Part shown: piece by piece, positions 23,411-32,879 of the stretch
Layout: every line of letters starts with the position of its first letter
Position numbering within the stretch: the stretch's first letter is position 1
Assembly: GCF_009733595.1 (NCBI RefSeq)
Contig: NZ_WOFH01000007.1
Location: forward strand, 124,001-188,000
Length of the DNA stretch: 64,000 bases
Direction: 5' to 3'
From: Actinomadura litoris
Lineage (GTDB): Bacteria; Actinomycetota; Actinomycetes; Streptosporangiales; Streptosporangiaceae
Notes under the pieces: generated by a model
The model's database searches: none
Seen by the model: only the letters and a program-made list of their open reading frames with translations
What the model was told of the DNA's origin: nothing
Program-made: the position numbers and the translations under genes

Positions 23411-23424
23411 TATCTCACGTGATA
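23411..23424. promoter_or_regulatory. Palindrome in the DeoR/HAD divergent promoter
   Basis: TCACGTGA (23415-23422) is a perfect 8-bp palindrome inside TATC-N6-GATA (23411-23424). It lies between the divergent starts at 23404 and 23474, so it is a candidate site for the DeoR-type regulator. Confidence 0.4.
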
Positions 23425-23473
23425 CGTGTTAGTAAGTCAAGCTCTCGATCGTGCGTCGCGACAGAGGAGCCCC

Positions 23474-24103
23474 ATGGACTGGATCGTCTTCGACTACGCG
23501 GGCGTGATCAGCCGCCCCCCGCCCGCGGACGCCGGGACCCGGCTCGTCGAGGCCGTCGGCGTCGAGCCCGCGCTCTTCTGGCCCGCCTACTGGCAGAACC
23601 GCCGCGCCTACGACCTCGGCGCGGTGGACGCCGCCGCGTACTGGCGGGACGTCCACGACCAGCTCGGGCTGCCCTTCGAGGACGCCTTCCGCGAGCGGTT
23701 GGTGGCCCTGGACCTCGGCATCTGGCTCGACCTCGACCCCGGCACGCTGGAGATCGTCGATGGGCTGGCCGCCGGGGGCGCGCGGCTGGCGCTGCTGTCC
23801 AACGCGGTGGTGGAGATGGCGCGGCTGATCGAGGGGCAGAGCTGGTCGGGCGTGTTCCGGCACCGGCTGTTCAGCGCCGACCTGCATCTGACCAAGCCCG
23901 GCGCGGAGATCTACCACCGGACGTGTGAGGTGCTCGGCGCGCAGCCCGGCGACGTGCTGTTCATCGACGACCGCCAGGAGAACGTGGACGCGGCGCGGGC
24001 CGTGGGCATGAAGGCGCTCCTGTTCACCGGCGCCGCCCGCCTCCGCGCGGACCTGGAGGCCCTCCTTCCCGGCGCGCTCGGACGATCGGCGACGGTCCGA
24101 TGA
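23474..24103 (+). CDS. HAD-family phosphatase (IA-type) 2
   Basis: A 209-aa haloacid-dehalogenase-like hydrolase, paralogous in layout to the one at 22002. Motif I is IVFDYAGVIS (DxA instead of DxD), motif II LALLSNAV, motif III LTKPGAEIY, and motif IV DVLFIDDRQENVDAA. The start ATG 23474 has GAGGAG about 5 nt upstream. Its stop overlaps the MFS transporter ATG by 4 bp (ATGA), so import and dephosphorylation of one compound may be linked. Confidence 0.87.
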   Translation: MDWIVFDYAGVISRPPPADAGTRLVEAVGVEPALFWPAYWQNRRAYDLGAVDAAAYWRDVHDQLGLPFEDAFRERLVALDLGIWLDLDPGTLEIVDGLAAGGARLALLSNAVVEMARLIEGQSWSGVFRHRLFSADLHLTKPGAEIYHRTCEVLGAQPGDVLFIDDRQENVDAARAVGMKALLFTGAARLRADLEALLPGALGRSATVR

Positions 24104-25320
24104 GCGCGGCGGCGTCCGTCCCCGCCGGAACGGGCACGGCGACGGGCTTCACCCGGGCGGCCGCGGTGGGCATGTGCGTGTCGTTCGTGGCGATCGGCGC
24201 GCTCCAGGCCATGTACGGCCCGGCGGTCCCGGCCATCAGGGACCGGTTCGACATCTCCTCGGGCGCGGTCGGGCTCGCGCTGTCGGTGCACTTCGTCGGC
24301 GCGCTGGCGGGCGTGCTGTTCACGCCGAGGCTGCGCCAGGTCGGCAACCGGATGTTCCTGGTGATCGCGCTGGCGACGATGACCGCGGGCTGCCTCGGCT
24401 TCGCGGCGGCGCCGGTGTGGCCCGCCGCGCTGGCGGCGGCGTTCGTCGCCGGGGTCGGCTTCGGGTGGATCGACGTCGGCGTGAACGAGTTGTTCATCGA
24501 GTACTACCGGTCGAGCGGCACCGGGATGCTGAACCTGCTGCACGGCAACTTCGGCGTCGGCGCCGTCCTGGCTCCCCTGCTGGTCGGGGCGCTGCCCGGC
24601 CGGTTCTACATGTGGGCGTTCGTGGTGTGCGCGGTGCTGTCGCTCGCCGTCCTGGCCTCGGTGCGGGGGGTGCACGGCACGCCCCCGCGCGGCACGCGCG
24701 AGGACGTGCGCTGGTCGGCGGTGGGCCGCCTCACCGGCCTGTTCATGATCTTCTTCGTGCTGCACGTGGGGGTCGAGTCGGGCGTCGGCGGCTGGGAGAC
24801 CACGCACCTGGAGAGCCTCGACTGGGGCGACCGGTCGGCCGCGATGGCGACGTCCACGTTCTGGCTCGCGATGACCGGCGTCCGGTTCGCGATCAGCCCG
24901 GTCGCGCGGCACTTCAGCGCGCAGCGGATCCTGCTGGCGAGCCTCGTGGTGATGGTGGCCGGGCTGCTGCTGGCCCACTGGGGCCCGGTGGCGGCGGCCG
25001 GGTACTTCGTCACCGGCCTCGGCGTCGGGCCGCTGTTCCCGACCGGCCTGGTCTGGCTGACCGAGAAGCTGCCGGGCATCCGCGGCGTCACGTCCTACGT
25101 CATCGCGGTGTCGATGCTGGGCGGGGTGCTGCCGAGCCTGGTGGGCGGCTCGGCCGGACGGTGGGGCGCCGACGTGATCCCCACCGCGCTCGCCGTGCTC
25201 GCCGTCGGCAGCCTGCTGGTGGCGCTCGCCATCAGGGCGCTGCCCGCGCTGCGCCCCGAGCGGCAGGAGCCCGCGCCGGGGCACGCGGCCGACGCCGCCC
25301 AGGGAACCGGCCCCGGATGA
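24100..25320 (+). CDS. MFS transporter
   Basis: A 406-aa integral membrane protein with about 12 predicted helices, for example MCVSFVAIGALQAMYGPAVPAI, FLVIALATMTAGCLGFAAA and the helix after RILLASLVVMVAGLLLAHWG. The layout resembles FucP/sugar-type MFS proteins, including the paired helices around FIEYYRSSGTGMLNLLHGNF. A cytosolic tail (~385-406) is charged and disordered. It is translationally coupled to HAD 2 and followed 19 bp later by a GntR regulator. The direction of transport and the substrate are not evident. Confidence 0.88.
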   Translation: MSAAASVPAGTGTATGFTRAAAVGMCVSFVAIGALQAMYGPAVPAIRDRFDISSGAVGLALSVHFVGALAGVLFTPRLRQVGNRMFLVIALATMTAGCLGFAAAPVWPAALAAAFVAGVGFGWIDVGVNELFIEYYRSSGTGMLNLLHGNFGVGAVLAPLLVGALPGRFYMWAFVVCAVLSLAVLASVRGVHGTPPRGTREDVRWSAVGRLTGLFMIFFVLHVGVESGVGGWETTHLESLDWGDRSAAMATSTFWLAMTGVRFAISPVARHFSAQRILLASLVVMVAGLLLAHWGPVAAAGYFVTGLGVGPLFPTGLVWLTEKLPGIRGVTSYVIAVSMLGGVLPSLVGGSAGRWGADVIPTALAVLAVGSLLVALAIRALPALRPERQEPAPGHAADAAQGTGPG

Positions 25321-25339
25321 GGCTGGACCGGACACGACC

Positions 25340-26179
25340 ATGCGCATCGCGACGATCGATCCGACGGGCCCGCTGCCCAAGTACATGCAGCTCCGCTCGA
25401 TCCTCATCCAGGTGATCGAGGACGGCGGGCTCGCCGCGGGCGCCCCGCTGCCCTCCGAGCGGGAGCTGTGCCGCACCTACCGGCTGTCGCGGATGACCGT
25501 GCGGCAGACACTGGAGCTGCTGGTGGCCGAGGGGCGGCTGCGGCGCCGCCCCGGCAAGGGCACGTTCGTGGCGTCCTCCCCCGAGCGGACGCCGGAGCCG
25601 GCCCCCGCGCGCCCGCTCTGCCTCGCCGACGGGCTGCGGACCAGCGGGCTGCGGCTGGGCTTCGCCGACCTCGGCGAGCGGACGGTGGACGCGGGCGCCC
25701 GGCTCGCGCACGCGCTCGCGACCGAGCCGGGGACCGCCGTCCACCTGCTGACCCGGCTCGTGCTCGCCGACGGCGAGCCGGTCGCGGTCGAGCGGAGCTG
25801 CGTGCTCGCCGCGCTGGTGCCCGGCCTGGCCACCCGCGGCCGCGCCGAGTCGCCGCTGCCGCGACTGCTGGCGGGGGCGTTCGGGCTGGTGTTCGACCCG
25901 GCCGAGCAGACGATCGGCGCGGTGCCCGCCGGGGCCGCCGACGCGCGGCGGCTGCGGATCCGGTCCGGGAGCCCGGCGCTGCTGCTGCGCGAGCGCGGGA
26001 CGCGCCAGGGCGTGCGGGGCGCCGTGACCACGATGCTGGTCCGGGCGGACCGCTTCTGCGTGCGGCCGGCCCGGCGGCCGGGCGAGCCGGTCGTCCTCGT
26101 CCCCGGGGTCGAGCCGCTCCCGCCCGAGATCGAGACGGAGGGGCCGGTGGACGGCGCGGCGGTCACCTGGGGTTGGTGA
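25340..26179 (+). CDS. GntR-family regulator, HutC/UTRA type
   Basis: A 279-aa regulator. The N-terminal winged helix has PLPKYMQLRSILIQVIEDGG, then LPSERELCRTYRLSRMTVRQTLELL and RLRRRPGKGTFVA. The UTRA effector domain follows (~75-250): SGLRLGFADLGERTV, PGTAVHLLTRLVLADGEPVAVE and SPALLLRERGTRQGV. UTRA domains bind small carbohydrates or amino sugars. The gene is convergent with the GH35-like operon (18-bp gap) and co-directional with the MFS gene, so it may control either. Confidence 0.9.
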   Translation: MRIATIDPTGPLPKYMQLRSILIQVIEDGGLAAGAPLPSERELCRTYRLSRMTVRQTLELLVAEGRLRRRPGKGTFVASSPERTPEPAPARPLCLADGLRTSGLRLGFADLGERTVDAGARLAHALATEPGTAVHLLTRLVLADGEPVAVERSCVLAALVPGLATRGRAESPLPRLLAGAFGLVFDPAEQTIGAVPAGAADARRLRIRSGSPALLLRERGTRQGVRGAVTTMLVRADRFCVRPARRPGEPVVLVPGVEPLPPEIETEGPVDGAAVTWGW

Positions 26180-26197
26180 CCGCCGCGGGTCCCGGGG

Positions 26198-28270
26198 TCA
26201 CTCGCCCCGCAGCTCCCAGCCGGACGGGGTGCGCCGCCCGGCGCCGTGGTCGCCGATCTTCAGCTCGGGTTCGCCCGCGCCGGGCGTGAGGAGCGTCGGC
26301 TCCCCGTGCTCGGCGGCGCCCGCGTGCACGAGGAAGCTCCGCAGCTCCCCTGCCTCGGCCACGAGCACGGCGGCGCCGCGCGCGGCCAGCCGCACCGTGA
26401 CGCCCGCGCCGAGGACGTCGCCGACCTCCCGCGCCGTGTCGCACCGGCTGAACAGGTAGACGACGTCGGCGCCCGAGTCCGCGTCACGCCTGCGCAGGAC
26501 GAGCACGCCGCCGCCCTCGACCACGGGCTCCGCCGCGTCCAGGGAACGCAGGGCGGCCAGCACCGCACCGGCCGAGGTGTCCAGGTCGCCCGAGGCGGGA
26601 ACGGCGCGCGTGCCGCCGGGCGCGGCGGACAGCGCCTCGCCCAGCAGGCCGCAGGGCACGCCGCTCTCGTCCCGCTCCGGGACGGGACCGACGACGACGC
26701 AGCGCCGCCCGCCGCGCACCAGCTCGGCGAGGTTCCGCTGCACCGCCCGGCTCATCGCGCGGCCGCCGACGACCAGCAGGGGGCCGGTGCCGCCGGGGGC
26801 GGCGTCCGCCAAGTCCGCCAAGTCCGCCACGTCCGCCACGTCCACCTCGACGCCGCGCTCCAGCATCCAGCGCACCGACGCCGCGACCGCCGCGCTCGCC
26901 GGGGCGGCGTCCGGCCCGCCGGGCCAGGCCGTCTCGACGACGGCCTCCGCGTCCACGACCAGCCGCGCGCCCGGCCCCGGGCGGGACCGCCGCAGCGCCC
27001 CGCCGGCCCACGCCGAGAAGGTGTCGAGCAGGCGCAGCGCCGAGGCGTTGGGGTTCAGCGCGCCCGACTCGTCGAGCGGCGCCCCCGGGCAGTAGGGCGG
27101 GGCGTAGAGGGCGACGTTCTCGCCCTCGGCCCGCAGGGCCTCCTCGTCCGGGGCGATCTCGGGGCCCCAGTGGCGGGTGGTGCAGGCCGTGTAGACGCTG
27201 ACGACGCTGGACCCGAACGCCAGCCCGAGCATCGCGTTGTACAGCGGCACGCCGGGCGTCGCGTAGGACGCGTCGGTCCAGGTGAAGCCCCAGTTGTCCT
27301 CCAGCGTGTCGGTCCGGTGCAGCCGCATGCCGAGCCACAGCGAGGCCAGCGCCCCGTCGCAGGACGAGGGGTTGCCCGTCCAGCTCGTGCTGGTGGCGCC
27401 GACCCCGTCCGGCAGGGCGTGGACGGAGCGGGCCACCCACGCCTCCGGCTCCCGGAGCGGCCCCACCGCGCCGGGCAGCGGCAGGTTCAGCACGATGGGG
27501 ACCGACGTCCCGAGCGCGTCGCGGTAGCCCTCCAGGACGCCGCGCACGCCCACCCCGCTCCACCGCGCCCACCGCTCGCGCAGGGACGGGTCGGTCGCGA
27601 TGCCCGAACCGGTGAGGACGTCCGGGGAGGCGGGCTCGGCGGCCCAGGCGGCGTGGCGCCGCAGCGCCGCCTCGGAGAAGTCCTCGCCGTCCATCGGCCT
27701 GTTGATCTCGCCGTAGACCCCCTCGTTCCCGATCTGGAGGGCGGCGACGGGGCCGTCCGGCGCGGCGTGCGGCTCGACGACCCGCTCCCTGACCACGCGC
27801 AGCCATCCGGCCGCCTCGCGGGCGAACGCGTCGCCGTAGCCGGACGGGATCGGCAGGCGTTCCTCGGTGAGCGCCCGTCCGTCCGCCGTCCTGCGCGCGG
27901 GCAGCACGGTGACGCGGTCGGGCAGGCCGCCCAGCCGCACCTCGCCGTGGACGTAGGGGCCCGGCTTCAGCATCACCAGCAGCCCCTCCCGCGCGGCCAG
28001 CCGGATGAACCCGACCAGGTCGCGCTGCGGATGGCTCTCCCCATGGAAGTCGTACAGGAAGCCGCCGTCCGGGTCGTCCGGGTCGGGTCCGAGCTCGTGC
28101 AGCCGCCACGGCACGTACGCGGTGACGACGTCCGCGCCGAGGCTCCGCAGGGCGCGGAGGTTGCCGCCCCACGCCTCGGGCAGCGCGCGGTAGTAGGGGT
28201 ACTCGGCCAGGATCGGGACGCGGCCGTCCGGGACCGGGAGCAGGTCGGCGAGGGGCGGGAGGGTGCTCAC
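26198..28270 (-). CDS. GH35/GH42-like beta-galactosidase-type glycoside hydrolase
   Basis: A 690-aa enzyme with an N-terminal TIM barrel: PILAEYPYYRALPEAWGGNL, VTAYVPWRLHELGP, LLVMLKPGPYVHGEVRLGG and ALQIGNEGVYGEINRP, where NE is the acid/base site of clan GH-A. A nucleophile cannot be fixed; the Glu in DTLEDNWGFTW is a candidate. The C-terminal third looks like a glutamine-amidotransferase-like domain and beta-sandwich (LLVVGGRAMSRAVQ), as in GH42-type enzymes. The start GTG 28270 overlaps the dehydrogenase stop (GTGA). No signal peptide is seen. It could cut a galactoside precursor or a conjugate made by the operon. Confidence 0.68.
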   Translation of the reverse strand: MSTLPPLADLLPVPDGRVPILAEYPYYRALPEAWGGNLRALRSLGADVVTAYVPWRLHELGPDPDDPDGGFLYDFHGESHPQRDLVGFIRLAAREGLLVMLKPGPYVHGEVRLGGLPDRVTVLPARRTADGRALTEERLPIPSGYGDAFAREAAGWLRVVRERVVEPHAAPDGPVAALQIGNEGVYGEINRPMDGEDFSEAALRRHAAWAAEPASPDVLTGSGIATDPSLRERWARWSGVGVRGVLEGYRDALGTSVPIVLNLPLPGAVGPLREPEAWVARSVHALPDGVGATSTSWTGNPSSCDGALASLWLGMRLHRTDTLEDNWGFTWTDASYATPGVPLYNAMLGLAFGSSVVSVYTACTTRHWGPEIAPDEEALRAEGENVALYAPPYCPGAPLDESGALNPNASALRLLDTFSAWAGGALRRSRPGPGARLVVDAEAVVETAWPGGPDAAPASAAVAASVRWMLERGVEVDVADVADLADLADAAPGGTGPLLVVGGRAMSRAVQRNLAELVRGGRRCVVVGPVPERDESGVPCGLLGEALSAAPGGTRAVPASGDLDTSAGAVLAALRSLDAAEPVVEGGGVLVLRRRDADSGADVVYLFSRCDTAREVGDVLGAGVTVRLAARGAAVLVAEAGELRSFLVHAGAAEHGEPTLLTPGAGEPELKIGDHGAGRRTPSGWELRGE

Positions 28271-29295
28271 GCGGCCGCCTCCGCGCTCTGGATGACGACC
28301 TTGAGCGCGCTGTAGCCGGTGCCGCCCGCGGCCGCCAGCACCGCGAACGCGTCCTCGTGCCGCTCCAGCGGGAACCGGTGCGTGATCAGCCGCTCCAGCG
28401 GCAGGCCCGCCGCCATCTCGACGGCGCGCGGGAAGTGCGGGCCCCGGTAGTCGCCCGCGCCGACGATGCGGAGCTGCCGCTGGAGGATCTCCAGCGGACG
28501 GACGGTGGTCTCGGCCCTGCTGTCGTAGCCCATCGCCACCACGGTCCCGGTGTCGTCGGCCAGGTCGAGCGCGGTGCCGAGCTGGTTCCCGACGGTGTCG
28601 ATGACGGTGGGGGCGCGGTCGGGGCGCTCGTCCGGGCCCGCGCCCACGACCGTGACGCCGGACGCGAAGAACCCGGTGAGCAGCTCGCTCGCCTGGCCGC
28701 GCCGGAAGTCGTCGCGCTCGATGAGCGTCACGCCGCTGCCGAGGTGCCGCGCGGCGACCGCGCAGACGAGGCCGACGGGCCCGGCGCCGACGACCGTGAC
28801 CTGCCCGCCCGGGTCGAGGTCCGCCGCGTCCAGGTTGTTCAGCACGCACGCGAGCGGCTCGGTCAGCACGGCGCGGTCGTAGGAGACGCCGTCGGGGATC
28901 AGGTGCAGGAACCGGTCCTCCAGCACGATGTGGTCGGCGTAGGATCCGTCGCGGTCGATGCCGACCTCGTTGCCGGTCTTGTCGTGGCAGAAGTTCGTCT
29001 GCCCGCGCAGGCACCGCTCGCAGCGCCCGCAGTACAGCGTGGGGTTGACGATGACGCGGTCGCCGGGGGCGAGCGCGGTCACCTCGGGGCCGGTCTCGAC
29101 GACCTCGCCCACCGCCTCGTGCCCCATGACGACACCGGGCTCGGCGGCGAACTTGCCGACCAGCACGCTGCGGTCGGTGCCGCAGACGCCGGTCTGGTGG
29201 ACGCGGACGAGCACGTCCCGCGCCTCCTTCACCCGGGGGCGCTCGCGCTCGACCAGGGCGAGCCGCCGGTCGCCGGTCAGTGTCAGGGCCCGCAT
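28267..29295 (-). CDS. Zinc-dependent alcohol/polyol dehydrogenase (MDR)
   Basis: A 342-aa medium-chain dehydrogenase. The catalytic zinc residues are in QTGVCGTDRS and MGHEAVGEV, and the structural zinc loop is CGRCERCLRGQTNFC. The Rossmann segment is VTVVGAGPVGLVCAVAA, and LIERDD at the end of beta-2 favours NAD(H). The layout is close to sorbitol/threonine and 2-deoxy-scyllo-inosamine dehydrogenases. ATG 29295 shares one base with the IMPase stop (TGATG); the longer frame to 29394 adds only Arg/Pro-rich residues antisense to coding sequence. It probably oxidises a cyclitol or sugar hydroxyl to the ketone used by the neighbouring aminotransferases. Confidence 0.87.
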   Translation of the reverse strand: MRALTLTGDRRLALVERERPRVKEARDVLVRVHQTGVCGTDRSVLVGKFAAEPGVVMGHEAVGEVVETGPEVTALAPGDRVIVNPTLYCGRCERCLRGQTNFCHDKTGNEVGIDRDGSYADHIVLEDRFLHLIPDGVSYDRAVLTEPLACVLNNLDAADLDPGGQVTVVGAGPVGLVCAVAARHLGSGVTLIERDDFRRGQASELLTGFFASGVTVVGAGPDERPDRAPTVIDTVGNQLGTALDLADDTGTVVAMGYDSRAETTVRPLEILQRQLRIVGAGDYRGPHFPRAVEMAAGLPLERLITHRFPLERHEDAFAVLAAAGGTGYSALKVVIQSAEAAA

Positions 29296-30245
29296 CACAC
29301 GCCACCTTCCTTCGTGTCGCCGGGGGCGTCCAGGTCCCAGGCGACGGCTTCCAGGATCCGCTTGTGCAGGACGGGGTTCGAGGCCGCGACGCACGACCGC
29401 TGGTTGCGCGGCGACAGGTCGAACAGCAGCGTGTCGGCGAGGGAGCGGCCGTAGCCGTCGGTGATGACGACCCCCGCGCGCTCGGCCAGCAGGACCGCAG
29501 CGGCGATGTCGTAGGGGAACAGGTGCAGGATCCCGCCCCGGCCCGCCTTGCGGAACGCGGCCTCGGTGGCGGGGTGGTCGTGCAGCACCCGGTTGCCGAT
29601 ATCGACGTAGGCGTCGAGCTGCCCGGTGATGATCCGGGAGATGGAGAACGTGGAGCTGTTGAAGACGAACACCCCGCCGGTGTTGGCCGAGGCGTCCACG
29701 ATGTGGGAGTAGGCGCGGGTCATCAGGTCCATCGGGTGCCCGTTGAACTCGATCGACCAGAACATGGTGGCGAGTTCCTCGTTGCGGCTGAGGTTCGGCA
29801 GGCCGCGCGGGTACCCCTCGCCGGAGACGCCGTCCTCGCCGGGCCCGGTGTACATCCAGTGGCCGCTCTTCAGCTCCAGCAGCAGCGCGTGGTCGACGTC
29901 GCCGAGGACGGGGCGCTCCCCCATCGGCGCGGCGGCCACCGACACGGTCGCCAGCTCCAGATCGGCCGACGCCGGGCGCGTGCCGTCGATCGGGTCCACC
30001 ACGAGGACGTAGCGGGGGTCGGGGCCGGTCGCCTGGAGCCCCCGGTCCTCGGTGTAGACGGCGACGGGCTCGGTGGCGTTGGCCTGGAGGTAGTCCCAGA
30101 CGACGCGCTCGGCGACCTCGTCGATGTCGAACTGGGCGTCGCCGCCCGGGGAGTCGCCGAGCACCCGTCTGACCTGCCCGACCTTGCGTCCCGCGTCCAG
30201 TTCGGCGCGGATGGCGCGGGCCATCCCGAGCATCAGGTCCTTCAC
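29295..30245 (-). CDS. Inositol-monophosphatase-family phosphatase
   Basis: A 316-aa Mg-dependent phosphatase. Metal-binding motifs are YTEDRG (Glu), VVDPIDGTRPA (DPIDGT) and an IAAAVLLAERAGVVITDGYG C-terminal site; FVFNSSTFSISRIITGQLDAYVDIG covers the substrate side. It is longer than housekeeping IMPases (~265 aa), with an insertion around GHWMYTGPGEDGV. ATG 30245 overlaps the aminotransferase stop (ATGA). In aminocyclitol pathways similar enzymes remove the phosphate from an inositol or amino-cyclitol phosphate. Confidence 0.85.
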   Translation of the reverse strand: MKDLMLGMARAIRAELDAGRKVGQVRRVLGDSPGGDAQFDIDEVAERVVWDYLQANATEPVAVYTEDRGLQATGPDPRYVLVVDPIDGTRPASADLELATVSVAAAPMGERPVLGDVDHALLLELKSGHWMYTGPGEDGVSGEGYPRGLPNLSRNEELATMFWSIEFNGHPMDLMTRAYSHIVDASANTGGVFVFNSSTFSISRIITGQLDAYVDIGNRVLHDHPATEAAFRKAGRGGILHLFPYDIAAAVLLAERAGVVITDGYGRSLADTLLFDLSPRNQRSCVAASNPVLHKRILEAVAWDLDAPGDTKEGGV

Positions 30246-31531
30246 GTCAGCTCCTTCTGGAACATGTCCTCAAGCCGGTCGCAGATCAGGTCGGCCTCGT
30301 CCATCGTCAGGGTCAGCGGCGGGCGGATCTTGAGCACGTTGCCGAAGCCGTAGCGGGAGGTGCGCAGGATCAGGCCGTGGTTCATCGCCACGCCCGCGAG
30401 GTGGTTGGTCAGCGCGACGTCCGGCTCGCCCGCCGCCGTCTCCAGCTCGAAGCCGATCATCAGCCCGACCCCGCGGACGTCGCCCACCTGCGGGAACCGC
30501 GTGCGCAGGTCGTTCAGCCGCTGCATGATGCGGTCGCCGACCGCGCGGACGTTCGCGAGGAACGCGGGCTGGCCGACGATGTCGAGCGTGACGTTCGCGG
30601 CGGCGGCCGCGAGCAGGTTCGCGCCGTAGGTGAAGGAGTGGTGGTGGCCGGGGAGCCCGGCCAGCCGCTCGCTCGTGAGGATCGCGGCGACCTGCGCGCC
30701 CGACCCGCCGAGGCCCTTGGCCAGCGTGATCGCGTCCGGCTCGACGCCGAAGTGCTCGGCGGCGAACATCCGGCCGGTGCGGCCCACCCCGGTCTGGATC
30801 TCGTCGAAGATCAGCATGATGCCGTGCTCGTCGCAGAACGCGCGCAGCGCTTCGAAGTACCCGTCGGGCGGGACGATGTTGCCGCCGTTGCCCGAGATCG
30901 GCTCGATCACGACGGCGGCGACGCGTCCGGTGCTGGCGAACTCGACGAAGTCCTCGATCCGCTCGACGCACAGCAGGCCGCAGGTCTCCCGACGCTGCTT
31001 GTAGAAGCAGCGGTGGCAGTACGGGTCGGGGACGTGGACGCCGCCCGGGTAGATGATGGGGAACGGCTCCTTGCGGAACGCGTTGCCCGACAGCGACGCC
31101 ATCATCATCGACTGGCCGAGGTGGCTGCGGAACATCGTGATGACGTCGCGCTTGCCGGTGGCGACCTGCGCCATCTTGATGGCGCCCTCGTTGGCCTCCG
31201 ACCCGCCCGACACCTTCAGGTGCACCTTGGTGAGGTTCTTCGGCGACACCGCCACCAGCCGGCCCACCAGCTCGTTGATCGGCTCCGACTGAAAACTGGA
31301 GGTGAGGTGGATGAGCCGGTCGGCCTGGTCCTTGATGGCCTGGATCACCGCCGGGTGGCCGTAGCCCAGGCTGAGGTTGAAGGTGGCGGCGGCGCAGTCG
31401 ATGTAGGAGCGTCCCTCGGAGTCGTAGAGGAAGACGCCCTCGCCGCGCAGCATCCGCGTGTCGGCGACGGAGTAGTAGATGTGGTCCTTGATGGCCTGAC
31501 TGACGTCGGGCTCGGTCACGACCGAGGTCAT
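30242..31531 (-). CDS. Class III PLP-dependent aminotransferase
   Basis: A 429-aa omega-aminotransferase-like enzyme. The PLP lysine is in ITLAKGLGG, with LIFDEIQTGVGRTGRMFA upstream (the Asp that contacts the pyridine N) and SGGSEANEGAIKMA in the phosphate cup. A cysteine-rich insert, PYCHRCFYKQRRETCGLLC, resembles the insert common in 4-aminobutyrate-type enzymes. It is coupled to the IMPase downstream and lies 88 bp after the DegT aminotransferase. It transfers an amino group to a keto or aldehyde group of a sugar or polyol, or degrades one. Confidence 0.88.
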   Translation of the reverse strand: MTSVVTEPDVSQAIKDHIYYSVADTRMLRGEGVFLYDSEGRSYIDCAAATFNLSLGYGHPAVIQAIKDQADRLIHLTSSFQSEPINELVGRLVAVSPKNLTKVHLKVSGGSEANEGAIKMAQVATGKRDVITMFRSHLGQSMMMASLSGNAFRKEPFPIIYPGGVHVPDPYCHRCFYKQRRETCGLLCVERIEDFVEFASTGRVAAVVIEPISGNGGNIVPPDGYFEALRAFCDEHGIMLIFDEIQTGVGRTGRMFAAEHFGVEPDAITLAKGLGGSGAQVAAILTSERLAGLPGHHHSFTYGANLLAAAAANVTLDIVGQPAFLANVRAVGDRIMQRLNDLRTRFPQVGDVRGVGLMIGFELETAAGEPDVALTNHLAGVAMNHGLILRTSRYGFGNVLKIRPPLTLTMDEADLICDRLEDMFQKELT

Positions 31532-31619
31532 TGTGTGTTCATCCCTCTATGGTTGGCGAAACGCGCCACAGTGCGGGGTGGACGGTGTTTCCAGGGCGCC
31601 GGCGTTGTCGCGGGGTCGG

Positions 31620-32852
31620 TCAGCCGAGCACTTCGGCCGCGGCGGCGTTGAACTCCGCGGCGACGCGCTCGACGTCCTCCGGTGTGCTGAAGGGGCCCAC
31701 GCCGTTCCCCGCGCCGAGGTAGCTGTCGGAGACGCCGGTGGAGAGCGCCACCGACCGCGCGAGCACGTCGTCGGTGCGCGGCAGCGCCCCCTTGGCGTAG
31801 TCGCGGCCGTCGCCGAGCGTGCCGGACGCGCGGAACGGGAACGGGCCGGGTTCGCCGCGTCCGAACGCGGCGAGGGCGGGCAGGCCGCCATAGTAGTGCT
31901 TGGGCGAGTCGATCAGCGGCTTGCAGCGGACCCGCTTGGCGACGGCGGCGGCGGACTCGGCGGAGTCGAACACGAACACGGCGAGCGTCCCGCACTCCCC
32001 CTCGGGGTCGTGCAGGAGGCGGCGGCGCATCCCGGGGCGCTCGGGGATCCGCGCCAGCAGGTCCCGCTTGACCGCGCGGGTCCGCTCCAGGACGGCGTCG
32101 AGCTTGCCGAGCTGGGCGAGCGCGACGGCCGCGTTCAGGTCGCTCAGCCGCAGGTTGAGCCCGAAGACCGGTTCGCCCTCGCCGGTCTCCTGGCGGTGCG
32201 GGAACCAGCCCTGGTCGTGGAAGGAGTGCGCCCGCTGGAACAGGCGCGGGTCGCGGGTCAGCAGGAACCCGCCGTCCAGGCCGGTGACGACCTTGAACGG
32301 GTTGAGCGAGAACGCGCCGGCGGCGCCGAGCGTGCCGAGCGGCTCGCCGCGGTAGGTGCCGCCGGTCGCCTGCGCGGTGTCCTCCAGCAGCGCGAGGCCG
32401 TGCTCGTCGGCGATCGCCCGCAGCGCGGTCATGTCGCTGGGCGCCCCGAGCATGTGCACCGGCATGATCGCGCGGGTGCGGGGGGTGATCCGCTCCCGCA
32501 CGTCCGCCGGGTCGAGCGTGAGCGACTCGTCGATCTCGGCGAGCACCGGCGTGGCGCCGCCGCAGATGACCGCCCCGATGGAGGCGACGAACATGTAGCC
32601 GGGCACGATCACCTCGTCGCCGGGGCCGACACCGAGCCCGGCGAGGGCGACCAGCAGGGCGGAGGTCCCGCTGTTGACGGGGACGCAGTGCGGGACGCCG
32701 AACCGGGCCGCCGCCGCGTCCTCGAACCGCCGCACCATCGAGGTGGAGCCGGGGTTGTCGAAGTCGAGCCGGTGCTCGTGCCAGTGGGCGAGCACCTCCA
32801 GCACGTTGTCACGTTCCGCGTCGTCCATGAATGCGAAGCCAGGGCCAGGCAC
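31620..32852 (-). CDS. DegT/DnrJ/EryC1/StrS-family sugar aminotransferase
   Basis: A 410-aa PLP enzyme that aminates keto-sugars or keto-cyclitols. Family features are VPVNSGTSALLVALAGLG, GDEVIVPGYMFVASIGAVI, LALLEDTAQATGGTYRG and the PLP lysine in SLNPFKVVTGLDGG. Unlike the RfbH-like protein at 3789 it keeps the lysine and has no Fe-S cysteines, so it is a true aminotransferase. The product of this gene and of the class III enzyme could introduce two amino groups. It lies 27 bp after the Eis-like gene. Confidence 0.9.
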   Translation of the reverse strand: MPGPGFAFMDDAERDNVLEVLAHWHEHRLDFDNPGSTSMVRRFEDAAAARFGVPHCVPVNSGTSALLVALAGLGVGPGDEVIVPGYMFVASIGAVICGGATPVLAEIDESLTLDPADVRERITPRTRAIMPVHMLGAPSDMTALRAIADEHGLALLEDTAQATGGTYRGEPLGTLGAAGAFSLNPFKVVTGLDGGFLLTRDPRLFQRAHSFHDQGWFPHRQETGEGEPVFGLNLRLSDLNAAVALAQLGKLDAVLERTRAVKRDLLARIPERPGMRRRLLHDPEGECGTLAVFVFDSAESAAAVAKRVRCKPLIDSPKHYYGGLPALAAFGRGEPGPFPFRASGTLGDGRDYAKGALPRTDDVLARSVALSTGVSDSYLGAGNGVGPFSTPEDVERVAAEFNAAAAEVLG

Positions 32853-32879
32853 AGTCTCTCCTGAGGGTCGGAAGGAGGG

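Noticed and set aside
26198..29305. Single 1035-aa fusion of dehydrogenase and GH35-like protein
   Set aside because: The upstream part is an out-of-frame reading of the dehydrogenase gene; GTG 28270 with a GTGA overlap explains the junction.
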